Made by a program: the position numbers and the translations under genes. A model generated the notes under the pieces. It did no database searches. It was not told where the DNA came from and was given only the letters and a program-made list of their open reading frames with translations. From Pseudomonas veronii (lineage in GTDB: Bacteria > Pseudomonadota > Gammaproteobacteria > Pseudomonadales > Pseudomonadaceae): a stretch of DNA of 64,000 nt. The DNA lies in NCBI RefSeq assembly GCF_001439695.1, contig NZ_JYLL01000026.1, positions 26,689-90,688 on the forward strand. The letters run 5' to 3'. Positions 53,779-63,397 of the stretch are shown here, one piece after another (position 1 is the first letter of the stretch; every line of letters begins with the position of its first letter).

Positions 53779-53958
53779 GGGCGGATTATGCGTTGAGCCA
53801 TGCCTAGCAGGCTGGAGGTTGCGTCAAGGCGACGGATCAGAACTGGAGTGTTTTCGTGTGTAGGTAGGAGCATGCCAATGGCCATCGCGGTGGGGGCGAG
53901 ACTATAAAAGCAGCCCGAGAGGGGGTCAAGAAATTTGTAACACCGCGAGGTCTACCAA

Positions 53959-55110
53959 CCACTTGTCGACGATGGAATAGTGGGTGGTGTTGTTGCCTTC
54001 ATGGGGCGCTACGCCCGGTTTGATCGCCTGGGAGTCGCCGGCCTTGTTCGGTTCGATGGCGTCACGCAGTTTCGTCGCGTAGTTTTTGTCCAGCAGGTGT
54101 TCGATCGGGTTCTTTACGAAGTCCGGATCGCCGAGGTAGCTGTTGCGGTCCACATACGCGTGGCGCATGGCTTCGATCTGGTAATGCAGGCCCTGGGCCG
54201 AGTGGTAGCCCAGGTCGGCCATCGGGTAGCCTTCAAGGATGTTCATGATCTGGCAGATCACCACGCCACCGGAGCTCGGCGGTGGTGCCGAAACCACGTG
54301 GTAGCCACGGTAGTCGCACTCGATGGGCGCCAGTTCGCGGGTCTTGTATTTGTCGAGGTCGGCCTGGGTGATGATGCCTTTGCCGGCCTGGCTGGAATCC
54401 ACCAGCGCCTTGGCGACCCATCCTTTATAGAAACCATCGCTGCCCTTGGCCGAGATTTCCTTGAGGGTCTTGGCCAGGTCTTTCTGCACCAGCTTCTGGC
54501 CGACCTGCAACGGCTGGCCGTTGTGCAGGAAGATTGCGCGCAGGTCCTTGTCTTTTTCGAACTCGCCGGTGGCGGTGTGCAGCAGGTCGATATCACCCTG
54601 CTCCAGCGCGAAGCCGTTTTCCGCCAGCTTGATCGCCGGGGCAATCACCTGGGCGCGCTTGAGGGTGCCGTATTTGCTCAGGGCCAGCTCCATGCCGGAC
54701 ACGGTGCCGGGGACGCCGACGGCCAGGTGGCCCTTGGCGCTCAGGCCTTCGACGACGTTGCCGGCCTTGTCCAGGTACATGTCGGCGGTGGCGGCCAGCG
54801 GGGCTTTTTCGCGGAAGTCGAGGAAGGTCTTGCGCCCGTCGGCCAGTTGCACGGTCATGAAGCCGCCGCCGCCCAGGTTACCCGCCGCCGGGTACACCAC
54901 TGCCAACGCGTAGCCCACGGCCACGGCGGCATCCACCGCGTTGCCGCCGGCCTTGAGTACATCCACACCGACATGCGTGGCCAGATGCTGGGCCGTTACC
55001 ACCATGCCATTTTCACCGGCCACCGGGGCCTGGGAGGCGGCTTGCACACCGCTGACCGTCAATACCAGCGCAGTGGCAATCAAAGTACGGCTGAAGGGTT
55101 GGTATTTCAT
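53959..55110 (-). pseudogene. ggt: Gamma-glutamyltranspeptidase, 5' part (split by insertion)
   Basis: The frame encodes the signal peptide (TLIATALVLTVSGVQAAS), the whole large subunit and the first residues of the small subunit, including the predicted self-processing Thr of NNTTHYSIVDK (about residue 375). The insertion follows eight or nine codons later. The open frame then runs into the element and stops after LVDLAVLQIS (to 53926). Without the 3' part (48113-48693) the small subunit is missing. The promoter is probably still active upstream of 55110. Confidence 0.9.
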
Positions 55111-55290
55111 CCTTGGCTACTCGGGTTATTGAGATGCACCAAAATAGCCCGACTTGGATGCAATCCCCAGCGCAGTGGCGTTTTTATGACAGAACCTGTC
55201 GGTCACGGAACGATTCAGCGCTGGCCTCGACGGCCAATGGCGCTAGAATCGGCGCCATTCTTCACCTGACTCTCCGACACGAGCCTCCCC

Positions 55291-56436
55291 ATGAGCTTTG
55301 ATTTCGACACGATCCACCCCCGCCTCGGCACCGGCAGCACCAAGTGGAACCGTTACCCGCCCGACGTGTTGCCGATGTGGATCGCCGACATGGACATCGC
55401 CGCGCCACCCGCCGTGCTTCAAGCCCTGCACCAGCGCCTCGACCAGCAGATTCTCGGCTACAGCGTGGCCGGCCCGGACGTGCGCGCGGCCATCGTTGCC
55501 GACCTGTGGGCCAAATACGCCTGGCGCGTGCAGCCGGACGAGCTGCTGTTTCTGCCCGGAGTAGAACCCGGTTTCAATATGGCGCTGCATGCCTTCGTGC
55601 AGCCCGGCCAAGCGGTGGTGCTGCAAACCCCCAACTATCGGCCGATTCGCCTGGCGCCCGGAAACTGGAACCTGCCGCGCATCGAAGTGCCGTTCAAGCT
55701 GGTCAACGCGCAGTACATCACGCCGATGCCGCTGCTGCGCCAGGCGCTGACAGGGGCCGGCGCATTATTGCTGAGCAACCCGCACAACCCGGTGGGCAAA
55801 GTCTTCCCCCGCGAAGAACTGCTCGCAGTGGCCAATGCCTGCCTGGAACAGGGCGCGCTGATCATCAGCGATGAAATCCACGCCGAGCTGTGCTTCGACG
55901 GCCGTCGCCACATCCCCACCGCCAGCCTCAGCCCGGAAATCGCCCAGCGCACCATCACGCTGATGTCCGCGAGCAAGGCCTACAACGTGGCCGGCCTGAA
56001 GACCTGTTTTGCCGTAGTGCAAAACGCCGAGATGCGCGAGCGCTTCAACCAGGCGCGTTGCGGCATGGTCGACAGCGTCAGCCCCCTGGGCCTGGAAGCC
56101 ACCCGCGCGGCCTACAGCCAATGCAGCGACTGGCTCGAGGCGTTGCTGCAGTACCTGCAGGCCAACCGCGACTACCTGCTCGACGCGGTAAAAACCCGCC
56201 TGCCCGGCGTGGTCATGCATGCGCCTCAAGGCACCTTTCTGGCGTGGCTGGATTGCAGCGCCCTGGGCCTGGACGACCCGCAACAGTTCTTCCTGGAACA
56301 GGCCAAGGTCGGTTTGAGCGCGGGGATCGAATTCGGCGATGACTGCCAGCAGTTCGTGCGCCTGAACTTCGGCTGCCCGCGGGCGTTGCTGGAAGAGGGT
56401 CTGCAGCGGATGGAACGCAGCTTGCTCACCCGTTAA
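55291..56436 (+). CDS. patB: MalY/PatB-type PLP-dependent cystathionine beta-lyase
   Basis: The 381-residue fold-type I aminotransferase-like enzyme has DTIHPRLGTGSTKWNRYP, MWIADMDIAAPPAV, SNPHNPVGKVF, SDEIHAELCF and the PLP lysine K229 in SASKAYNVAG. These are the landmarks of the MalY/PatB family, which cleaves cystathionine or cysteine conjugates to thiol, pyruvate and ammonia. It is a single gene divergent from the ggt remnant, with a strong hairpin after the stop. Confidence 0.9.
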   Translation: MSFDFDTIHPRLGTGSTKWNRYPPDVLPMWIADMDIAAPPAVLQALHQRLDQQILGYSVAGPDVRAAIVADLWAKYAWRVQPDELLFLPGVEPGFNMALHAFVQPGQAVVLQTPNYRPIRLAPGNWNLPRIEVPFKLVNAQYITPMPLLRQALTGAGALLLSNPHNPVGKVFPREELLAVANACLEQGALIISDEIHAELCFDGRRHIPTASLSPEIAQRTITLMSASKAYNVAGLKTCFAVVQNAEMRERFNQARCGMVDSVSPLGLEATRAAYSQCSDWLEALLQYLQANRDYLLDAVKTRLPGVVMHAPQGTFLAWLDCSALGLDDPQQFFLEQAKVGLSAGIEFGDDCQQFVRLNFGCPRALLEEGLQRMERSLLTR

Positions 56437-56440
56437 AACT

Positions 56441-56465
56441 GACTGGCCCCTTCCCGGGGCCAGTC
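56441..56465. terminator. Hairpin after patB (bidirectional terminator candidate)
   Basis: GACTGGCCCC (56441-56450) pairs exactly with GGGGCCAGTC (56456-56465) across TTCCC. It lies between the convergent patB and toxin-like gene ends. The T tract is short. Confidence 0.7.
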
Positions 56466-56498
56466 GTTCGATGGTGTTGGCCCACCCTTGGGCGTGCG

Positions 56499-59400
56499 TC
56501 AGGTTTGAGGATTACCAGTTTCAACCTTCACGCTGCTCACCTGCACAGTCCGGATGGATGAGCCCGCTTGGCGTGGCGCATTTATCACCATAGTCACACC
56601 GTCGTTGGTGATGAACATTGGTCGTGCCCGATCATCCTCCGTATCGCTGGAAAAGGCATTGTTGAAGACAAGTGCGCGGCTATTCCACGGCGTATCGCCG
56701 CTCGTATCAACGGATAAATCACCGGTGGGCGAAACACGCCAGCCAGAGAGTTGCGCAGCTGAATAGTCCAACCTGACGATACTGTTGCCCGGGTCCTCGA
56801 TAATCACGTTCTCGACCGCTCTGTTCACGATATAGGTATTGTTGCCGCCCTCTCCCGTGATGCGGGCACCACCATTGATGATAATAACGTTCGCGCCGTT
56901 GCCGGTGAATAACACATCTTTTTGACCGTTGAGCGTGAACATATGGTTCTCATCATTACCCTGGATAAAACTTTGCCCTCGTTCAACCGTAGTCACATTG
57001 GAAAAAGACTGGAAATGCGCGATTTTCTTCACCCCTTCCGTATTCGATTCCTGGGTTTTTATCGAGATCGTATTCGTCTTGAAGTTAACGACGTGCCCCG
57101 CGTATCGGGCTACTTTGTCCGCTCCATCTTCTTTATAGGGGGTCGTTAGAGCGCCGGAAAATGACAGCGTATTACGTCCTCCGCCGCCATTGAGTGACGT
57201 CTGTCGAGGACTGAAACCATCCTTATCGGTTGTGGAGACTTGTTCAGCCTGTGCCAATGTCTGGCGCGCATCAGCGTTGAGCACTACTGTATCGTCTGCG
57301 TTCCCCCCGCTAACGCCTTTTTTGCCTGCGCCCAATAAAAAGTAGTTGGGTTTGGTTTCTATCCCTGTCACCCAATCATCCCCGTCGCCCATATCCCAAA
57401 GCGTGGCCTTGGTCTCCCCGGGCAGGCCTTCCACGGCGTTTATAGGCTTACCGTTCCATGATTTATGACCTGAAATATGATCATTACCCCCCGCGATTTC
57501 GACATGAGGTACCTGACCATTGACCGGGATCAAGTTCAACAGCCAGGTAATAGGTGAATACCAAAGTGAGGGCGTGAGCGGGACCTTACCCGGTACCAGT
57601 TTGGCCTCAACATCGGCAGAACCGTACACCACGCGTTCAAAATATTCTTTACCTGGACCGTCCAAAAACGCTTGATAACGAACCTTGCTCTGCTGTTCGT
57701 GCTCGTCGGCATATTTCTTTTCCAGATAGGGTTTTATGACATCGAATCCGGGTTCAAAGCCCAGAAACGACTTAACACCAATCGTGAATTTTTGCCCGTC
57801 GGTCAGCGGCGTATATTGATCAATTTCCTCTACAGTACGGACAGCGGAGTAAATCGATTGAGCAGCCATCAAGACCCCCGCAACGATGAGTCCGGCCGGT
57901 CCGGCAGCAGCGGCGCCCGCCATAAATGCAACGCCCAAGGTGATCGAAGTAACAGCCCCAGCGACTGAGAACGCACCGTTAACGTAGTGATCCTGAGCTT
58001 CTTTACCGGTACTGGCAGCCGCTTTATTGAACGAATCGACGGCATTGTAGATATCAAAAGGAACCGTGATGGTCGCAGCAACCCCACCGCCGACCCTCCC
58101 AACCATCTTTCCAATACTGGAGGATTTAAAGTTGACTATTGTCGGTGCCACACGACTGGCGGTCTTCTGCGCCACCTTATTGAGACCCGCCTCCACGCCC
58201 ATCCCGACATATTCAGCCGCAACACTGCCCAGACCAACGGCCCCTTCCGTTGTATCGCCATTCTGAAGACTCTCTATAGAACTGCGCAGCGTTTGGAATG
58301 TGCCGAACGCCTGAAACCCCAGTCCCGCGGCGTTATTTTTTGCCCCCGACTTGCCGGGCGTTTCCGGGGAGAAAAAATCGCTGGGTATAGGCTTTTTACT
58401 TTGCTCAAGTTTCTTTATCTGGGCATGTTGTACAGATAAATCCCGCACTGAGTTTTGCAGCGATTCAAGTACAGGTCCGCTGTTTGCCGAACGGAACAGC
58501 GGCGCACTGTCGGTACTGCGGTGAGCGCCGATCTCAGCGATTACGTTTGTCACGCGATCGCCGACGTCACTCGAACTCCCTTTCAAATGAGCCTGAAATT
58601 TTTCAAGGTCGATCTGTACTTTGTTGATCAGTTGGTGACTATCCGCATCGCCGGGCAGCGGATTTTCAATAGGCTTGCCATCGATACTGGCGCCCAATTT
58701 ATAAAGTTCGACACGACTTACGTTCAACTCACCAATGCGTACAGGGGGATGACTTACATCAAGTTTTTGCAGGCGCTCGACTTGCGCCGGGTCAATCGGT
58801 GCGGCGGGGGTGGACGGTGTAGAAGAAACGCTTTGTGGCGCGTCGCGTGGCGGGGAAAGCAGTTTGTCGAGCGAGGCCTGCGCCTGGCTGTCGAGTTTTC
58901 CGTCGTAGAGTCGCGCAGTAAAGCTTTGCTCCATAAAATCCAGGGGAGTTCTGCTCGCACGCGTACTGAGTTGATGGCCGCTTTCGCGAAAAGGCTCTTT
59001 GTTGTCTATTGTCGCGAGAAATTCATTGGGGTGGGCTCTGTAGTGGCTAAGCAACCCGAATTTTCCGGCAATGAGTGCGACCTGCTTCTGGGCTATACCG
59101 TCCCCGCCATTGGCCTTTGCTTGATGACCCACTCTATCAGCGACAGTGTTGTTACTCGCGGAAGGCGATGCAAAAAAGTCATCACCAATGATCAACGTGG
59201 GTTCGCGACCTAAACGTATCTGTGTTTCTGCTTGATCGCCCGGCCTGGCAATGACCACGGATATATCCGCACCTATCAACTTCCAAGTATTCGGGTCGCT
59301 CTGGTCAATCGTCTGCAGGGCAGTACTGATACCGTCTGCCACTTGCTTTGACCTGCTCGGGTCACTGTTCGCATCAGTGGTGATATTAATTTTCGCATAC

Positions 59401-60842
59401 GGGCGGTACTCAGTTTTAACCTGTTTTTTTGGTCCGAGCTTATCCTTAGCCAGCCCGATACGGTCGTTTTCCATACGTTCAAAAACGGAGGGAAATTTAA
59501 CGGGCGCGGCGGCCTCATTAATTGCATTTATCAGTTTTTGCTCAAGCGCCTTCATCGCCGAGACCTGATAAGAGTCTGGATGATTTTCGATAAATTGCTG
59601 CACATGGCCCAAAACGGCTTTCGTCTGGTGATACTGGGACATCCCTTTGGAAACGTGCAGTTTTTCCAGTCCCGTTACGACGTGCTCATAGTCCACCTGT
59701 ACTGCGGGTTCCGGAGTCGACGTCTGGCCCCGAAAATGTTCAGCCAACGGCAGGCGGGAAGTATCAATCACCTTAATTTTTTCAAGATCGCCCAAAGGGG
59801 CGTCGTACATAAACCTGACGTCGTTTTGGGCAGGAGAGACATCAGAAATATAATCGGGATCAAACACACTGATTTTGTATTTCGGAGAACTAAAGTAACC
59901 CCCCTCCTCCATGGGTTTAAAAGAGCCTTTAAGTTCAGACCCTGCAAATACTTTTTTCAACCCCTCCTCAAAAAGCTCATAAGAAGAAAACTCCACCAAC
60001 CCGTAATTCGGCTCTGCGAAGTAGTAAGTTCGATTATTATTGGCGTCCACCATCACACCGGCACTGACACGATGATTTTCCCCGCTGATCAGCAGCGTTT
60101 GAGTGGTTTTCGATTCCAACAGTCTAGGTGCAATATCAGTATACGGACCCAGTACGGATTTTTTGGGATCAGCTGCAAGTTCAATGTATTTTGTTTGTTC
60201 ATGGACTTCAGCCAGCTTGTTGAAAAACTCCCGCGATTCAGGATCGTCCGGATTGGCAACCGCCTGGAAAACATTTCCCAAAAAAACATGTTGTTTGCCC
60301 TCAGCGACGGCCAACGAAAGAAGATGTGAGATACCTGAACATTGCCCTGGCGACAATCTGTTGATCATCGAAAGATAGTAACTTTGAGACATCGGCGTCA
60401 CTTTCACGCCTTTGCCCGACATCACTTTCGAAAACAGACTGACATTGGCTTGAGTATCACCGATAACGCGCTGTTCACTCAGGCGTTGTATCGCCCCCAG
60501 TTGTTCGGGTGTTGTGGGGTGATCCACCGCCAATCGAAGGAGTTCCAAGTCGCTCATTGGGGCTGAATAACCTGGCAGAGAAACGGACGAGGGTGTGTTA
60601 TAGCCTTTCAAGTAAGCGCTGGAATCAGGACTGGCCTTGGCCTGTACTACCTTATCATGAACTACTTTTAATACATCCTCATCCTTAACCACAATGGAAA
60701 CAGGAGACGTCGGTTCCGTATCCTCACGTCGTACACGACTATGCCCGGGTGACTTTTGTAGGGTGTCATGCGGAGCTGAAGGATCTCGAGTAAGTTCATC
60801 GTCTAAACGAAACGACACACCCGCAGAAGAAGATATATTCAT
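56499..60842 (-). CDS. Large multidomain toxin-like protein (C58-like N-terminus, pore-like middle, beta-roll tail)
   Basis: This is a 1447-residue protein. The ATG at 60842 (GGAA in front) is chosen; the longer frame starts at 60932. Residues 150-300 look like a C58 (YopT/AvrPphB-like) cysteine peptidase: C168 in GQCSGISHLL, H257 in GENHRVSAGVM, and EPNYG at 277-281 where the family has DPN. Residues about 835-1000 are Gly/Ala-rich and hydrophobic (AGAVTSITLGVAFMAGAAAAG, GLIVAGVLMAAQSIY), resembling TcdA/TcdB or Mcf pore regions. Residues about 1115-1350 hold RTX-like repeats (GGNDHISGHKSW, GDGDDWVTG, GNGANVIIINGG). No transport genes are adjacent. It is probably a secreted insecticidal or host-directed toxin. 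Confidence 0.68.
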   Translation of the reverse strand: MNISSSAGVSFRLDDELTRDPSAPHDTLQKSPGHSRVRREDTEPTSPVSIVVKDEDVLKVVHDKVVQAKASPDSSAYLKGYNTPSSVSLPGYSAPMSDLELLRLAVDHPTTPEQLGAIQRLSEQRVIGDTQANVSLFSKVMSGKGVKVTPMSQSYYLSMINRLSPGQCSGISHLLSLAVAEGKQHVFLGNVFQAVANPDDPESREFFNKLAEVHEQTKYIELAADPKKSVLGPYTDIAPRLLESKTTQTLLISGENHRVSAGVMVDANNNRTYYFAEPNYGLVEFSSYELFEEGLKKVFAGSELKGSFKPMEEGGYFSSPKYKISVFDPDYISDVSPAQNDVRFMYDAPLGDLEKIKVIDTSRLPLAEHFRGQTSTPEPAVQVDYEHVVTGLEKLHVSKGMSQYHQTKAVLGHVQQFIENHPDSYQVSAMKALEQKLINAINEAAAPVKFPSVFERMENDRIGLAKDKLGPKKQVKTEYRPYAKINITTDANSDPSRSKQVADGISTALQTIDQSDPNTWKLIGADISVVIARPGDQAETQIRLGREPTLIIGDDFFASPSASNNTVADRVGHQAKANGGDGIAQKQVALIAGKFGLLSHYRAHPNEFLATIDNKEPFRESGHQLSTRASRTPLDFMEQSFTARLYDGKLDSQAQASLDKLLSPPRDAPQSVSSTPSTPAAPIDPAQVERLQKLDVSHPPVRIGELNVSRVELYKLGASIDGKPIENPLPGDADSHQLINKVQIDLEKFQAHLKGSSSDVGDRVTNVIAEIGAHRSTDSAPLFRSANSGPVLESLQNSVRDLSVQHAQIKKLEQSKKPIPSDFFSPETPGKSGAKNNAAGLGFQAFGTFQTLRSSIESLQNGDTTEGAVGLGSVAAEYVGMGVEAGLNKVAQKTASRVAPTIVNFKSSSIGKMVGRVGGGVAATITVPFDIYNAVDSFNKAAASTGKEAQDHYVNGAFSVAGAVTSITLGVAFMAGAAAAGPAGLIVAGVLMAAQSIYSAVRTVEEIDQYTPLTDGQKFTIGVKSFLGFEPGFDVIKPYLEKKYADEHEQQSKVRYQAFLDGPGKEYFERVVYGSADVEAKLVPGKVPLTPSLWYSPITWLLNLIPVNGQVPHVEIAGGNDHISGHKSWNGKPINAVEGLPGETKATLWDMGDGDDWVTGIETKPNYFLLGAGKKGVSGGNADDTVVLNADARQTLAQAEQVSTTDKDGFSPRQTSLNGGGGRNTLSFSGALTTPYKEDGADKVARYAGHVVNFKTNTISIKTQESNTEGVKKIAHFQSFSNVTTVERGQSFIQGNDENHMFTLNGQKDVLFTGNGANVIIINGGARITGEGGNNTYIVNRAVENVIIEDPGNSIVRLDYSAAQLSGWRVSPTGDLSVDTSGDTPWNSRALVFNNAFSSDTEDDRARPMFITNDGVTMVINAPRQAGSSIRTVQVSSVKVETGNPQT

Positions 60843-61444
60843 GAGTAATTCCGGTATGATATTATCGACTAAACCTCCCTGTATAGATGAATGCCCTGAT
60901 CGGAAAACACTAGCAAAGCAAAAAGCATTCAACTGTCAGACTTATCTGTTTACCGTCATTGTCGTTTGAAACAATATATTTCGACTGAACGCCTGAAACT
61001 CAAACACTAAAGAATACGCGCGACCAATGCCCTTGTTCCCTTCCACCCAAGATCGGTACGCAGCTCCATACGCGGCTCAAAAACAGCGCCAACAGTAAGA
61101 AGGTCGAAACCCACAACGACACTCCCAAACTGTTTGACTACCGGCAGCGCCCCCTTACTAAGTTCCAGGCATTTATCTTATTTTATGCCCTGCACCAACG
61201 CTCATAAAAACCATGCACCCTTTGAATATTCCGACAGGCTCAACTCAGCCAGGACTTCGAGTCCCTCTGCGGCGTAGTTGCCAACCAGAACACCGGCGAC
61301 CAGAGCCTCGGCGTCAACAGCGCCGCCCCGACAAAACTGGACGATCACACATCCCTCGACCAGCCCTTGGGTGATCCGCTACGGAGACTGATTTGCGGCC
61401 GCCATCGCCGGCAAGCGGGCGCCTACAGTGAATTACGCAAGTCT
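60843..61444. other. Long intergenic region upstream of the toxin-like gene
   Basis: The first 120 bp probably hold the promoter and leader of the toxin-like gene. Around 61225-61410 a plus-strand frame without a start (QLSQDFESLCGVVANQNTGD, continuing to KLDDHTSLDQPLGDPLRRL) looks like the relic of a coding sequence. At 61402-61428 lies a decayed REP-like CGCCGGCAAGCGGGCGCC. No intact gene or RNA is evident. Confidence 0.45.
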
Positions 61445-61660
61445 TTAGAGTTTGGCGATGGAAACTTCAGTCGATTTCACAAAGGCAATCACTTCACTGC
61501 CCACCTTCAACTCCAGGTCACGCACCGAGCGCGTGGTGATCACTGAAGTAACGATGCCGGACGCGGTCTGCACGTCGATTTCCGACACCACTTCCCCCAG
61601 CAGAATCTCCTTGATCACGCCCTTGAACTGATTACGCACGTTGATCGCTTTAATGGTCAT
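61445..61660 (-). CDS. Mop/TOBE-domain molybdate-binding protein (molbindin)
   Basis: The 71-residue product is a single Mop domain: IKAINVRNQFKGVIKEILLGEVVSEIDVQTASGIVTSVITTRSVRDLELKVGSEVIAFVKSTEVSI read in order. ATG 61660 follows GGAAA. Molbindins oligomerise and bind molybdate or tungstate, buffering the metal in the cytoplasm. It is a single gene. A ModE-like half-site (TATATCGAA) occurs about 120 bp upstream but is not convincing. Confidence 0.87.
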   Translation of the reverse strand: MTIKAINVRNQFKGVIKEILLGEVVSEIDVQTASGIVTSVITTRSVRDLELKVGSEVIAFVKSTEVSIAKL

Positions 61661-61973
61661 GTCGGCTTTCCTTTTGGCTGTTAGGTCGATCTGCACGAAT
61701 GTGCAGAGCCTCAAAGTGCGCCACCCACAAAAACATTAAAAGGAATATATAACTATTTGTTTATTCCATATGGGTATATCGAAGCTGTTTCACCGCCAAC
61801 AGTCGATCAACAGCTTGCCCTCCCCACTACAACCTTCTCCGCTCGAAACCACGTAAACATGCGTGGGCTGGCCTTGCAACCACGCGAAGCCGTCAGCCTG
61901 CTGGGCCCCAGTGTCTGAAACCTTCCGTCGAAACGAAACAAAACAACTGCCACATTTTTGATCGCCAGTGTCT
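61661..61973. other. Intergenic region between mop and fecR
   Basis: These 313 bp include an AT-rich stretch with GGAATATATAAC and a partial inverse, the probable mop promoter. The rest has no frame with a start and ribosome site. Notably no TonB-dependent receptor gene follows fecR here. Confidence 0.5.
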
Positions 61974-62882
61974 TCAAGTGAGTGTGACCCAATACCGCGT
62001 CCGCGCCTGCACCTCGAACCCTAGACTCGAGGCCAGCAGGCTGAGGATGCGGTCGGTGTCATCCAGGCGAAAACTGCCCGTCACCCGCAACGTCTCCAGG
62101 TTCGGCGCCCAGCGCAACACGCCTGGGCGATAGCGCGCCAGCTCACGCAGAAAATCCCCCAGCGCCTGGTTCTGTGCAGTCAGCACGCCGTCGCGCCAGC
62201 CCAGTTGCAGCACATCGAACGGCACCCACGCACCGAGCCCGCCGGCGCTCAATGGCGCTTGCTGGCCGTCCTGCAACGTCGCCAGTTGCCCGTTCACGTC
62301 GCGCACCTGCACGCGGCCCTTGAGCACCGACACCCGGCAGCCGGCAGCCAGTTCGCGCACGCACACCTCGGCCTGACTGACCCGCACTTCGCCGTAGCGC
62401 GTGCGTAGCGTCATCGCGTGTGCGCCCGGCACGTTCAGCGCCAGTTCGCCGTCCACCAGCGTGATGCGCCGTTGCGCCGGGTCCACATCCACGGCCGTGG
62501 CGGTATTCAGTTGCAGGCTGCCGCCCTCGGCCAACGGCAGGCGCCTGCGCTCGCCGGTGGCGGTGTGCAGGTCGGCGCGCCAACTATCTATAGGCAACTG
62601 GCGACTGATCAACCAGGCCGTCGGCACCAGCGCCGCCACGCCCAACGCACGCTTGAGCAACGCCCGCCGCCCCACTTGCGGGCGGTCGAGGCTGGCCATC
62701 GCCAACGCCTGGGGCAGCGCGCTGAAGCGCTGGCGCAGGGCCTGGGCTTTCTGCCAGGTGTGTTCGTGCTGCGGATGACTGTCGCGCCAGTGCTGCAACG
62801 CGGCATGATCGCGTTCAGTGGCCGACCCCGATTCCAGCAGCGCAAGCCATTGCGCGGCCGCTCGCGCAACCTCACGGTTCAC
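61974..62882 (-). CDS. FecR-type anti-sigma/sigma regulator
   Basis: The 302-residue protein has an N-terminal cytoplasmic anti-sigma-like domain (AAQWLALLESGSATERDHAALQHWRDSHPQHEHTW, pieces), a transmembrane helix (ALGVAALVPTAWLI) and a periplasmic FecR domain (ERRRLPLAEGGSLQLNTATAVDVD, YRPGVLRWAPNLETLRVTGSFRLDDTD). The GTG at 62882 overlaps the fecI stop (GTGA). It normally relays ferri-siderophore binding from a TonB receptor to the sigma factor; no receptor gene is adjacent. Confidence 0.88.
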   Translation of the reverse strand: MNREVARAAAQWLALLESGSATERDHAALQHWRDSHPQHEHTWQKAQALRQRFSALPQALAMASLDRPQVGRRALLKRALGVAALVPTAWLISRQLPIDSWRADLHTATGERRRLPLAEGGSLQLNTATAVDVDPAQRRITLVDGELALNVPGAHAMTLRTRYGEVRVSQAEVCVRELAAGCRVSVLKGRVQVRDVNGQLATLQDGQQAPLSAGGLGAWVPFDVLQLGWRDGVLTAQNQALGDFLRELARYRPGVLRWAPNLETLRVTGSFRLDDTDRILSLLASSLGFEVQARTRYWVTLT

Positions 62883-63397
62883 AGGTCCACCAGCAGGCAA
62901 TGTTCATAGGCTTGCGCCATGTAACGCTTGACCGTGCGCTCCGACACCTCAAGTCGCTCGGCAATCTCCCGATAGCCCAGGCCGTCCAGCTGACTCCAGA
63001 GAAACGCCCGGCGCACCAGTGCAGGCAAGCCGTCGAGCAATTCATCCAGGGCTTGCAGGGTTTCCAACACCAGCCAGCGCTGCTCGGGAGATGGCACGCA
63101 GGCTGGCGGCAGGTTGCCAAGAGCCGTCAGATAAGCCTGCTCAAGGCTGCGGCGCTGATGAAAATTGACCAGCAGGCGCTTGCCCACCGTCACCAGATAG
63201 GCCCGCGGTTCCTGCATCTGCCCGAGCGGCTGGGCACTGGCGAGCACCCGCACGAAAGTGTCCTGGCTCAGGTCAGCCGCATCCCAGGCATTGCCCAGGC
63301 GCCGCCGCAGCCAGCTTTCCAGCCAACTGCGATGGTCGCGATACAGGCTCGATAACGTCGGTTCGGCGGCGTGCGAAGGGACAACAGCATCATTCAT
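62879..63397 (-). CDS. FecI-type ECF sigma factor
   Basis: The 172-residue sigma-70 family factor has sigma-2 (WDAADLSQDTFVRVLAS, PRAYLVTVGKRLLVNFHQRR) and sigma-4 (LPALVRRAFLWSQLDGLGYREIAERLEVSERTVKRYMAQAY) regions. ATG 63397 was chosen; a TTG nine bases upstream is possible. It would activate an iron or siderophore receptor gene elsewhere. It is coupled to fecR. The upstream region is shared with nrdB. Confidence 0.9.
   Translation of the reverse strand: MNDAVVPSHAAEPTLSSLYRDHRSWLESWLRRRLGNAWDAADLSQDTFVRVLASAQPLGQMQEPRAYLVTVGKRLLVNFHQRRSLEQAYLTALGNLPPACVPSPEQRWLVLETLQALDELLDGLPALVRRAFLWSQLDGLGYREIAERLEVSERTVKRYMAQAYEHCLLVDL

Larger units (their letters stand above)
48694..53958. mobile_element. 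Recombinase-trio (Tn554/RIT-like) element inserted in ggt
   Basis: This 5265-bp insertion is AT-richer than its surroundings. Both ends read TTGGTAGACCT when followed inward (48694-48704 and the complement of 53948-53958), and each end also carries a TTGTAACAC-type motif within 30 bp. The 8 bp CCACTTGT is present at both junctions (48686-48693 and 53959-53966), as a shared core or duplication. All four genes run on the minus strand with stop/start overlaps and no cargo. The architecture resembles Tn554 TnpA/TnpB/TnpC and recombinase-in-trio elements. Confidence 0.88.

Noticed and set aside
61760..61790. ModE operator upstream of mop.
   Set aside because: Only one half-site (TATATCGAA) resembles the consensus; the inverted half is missing.
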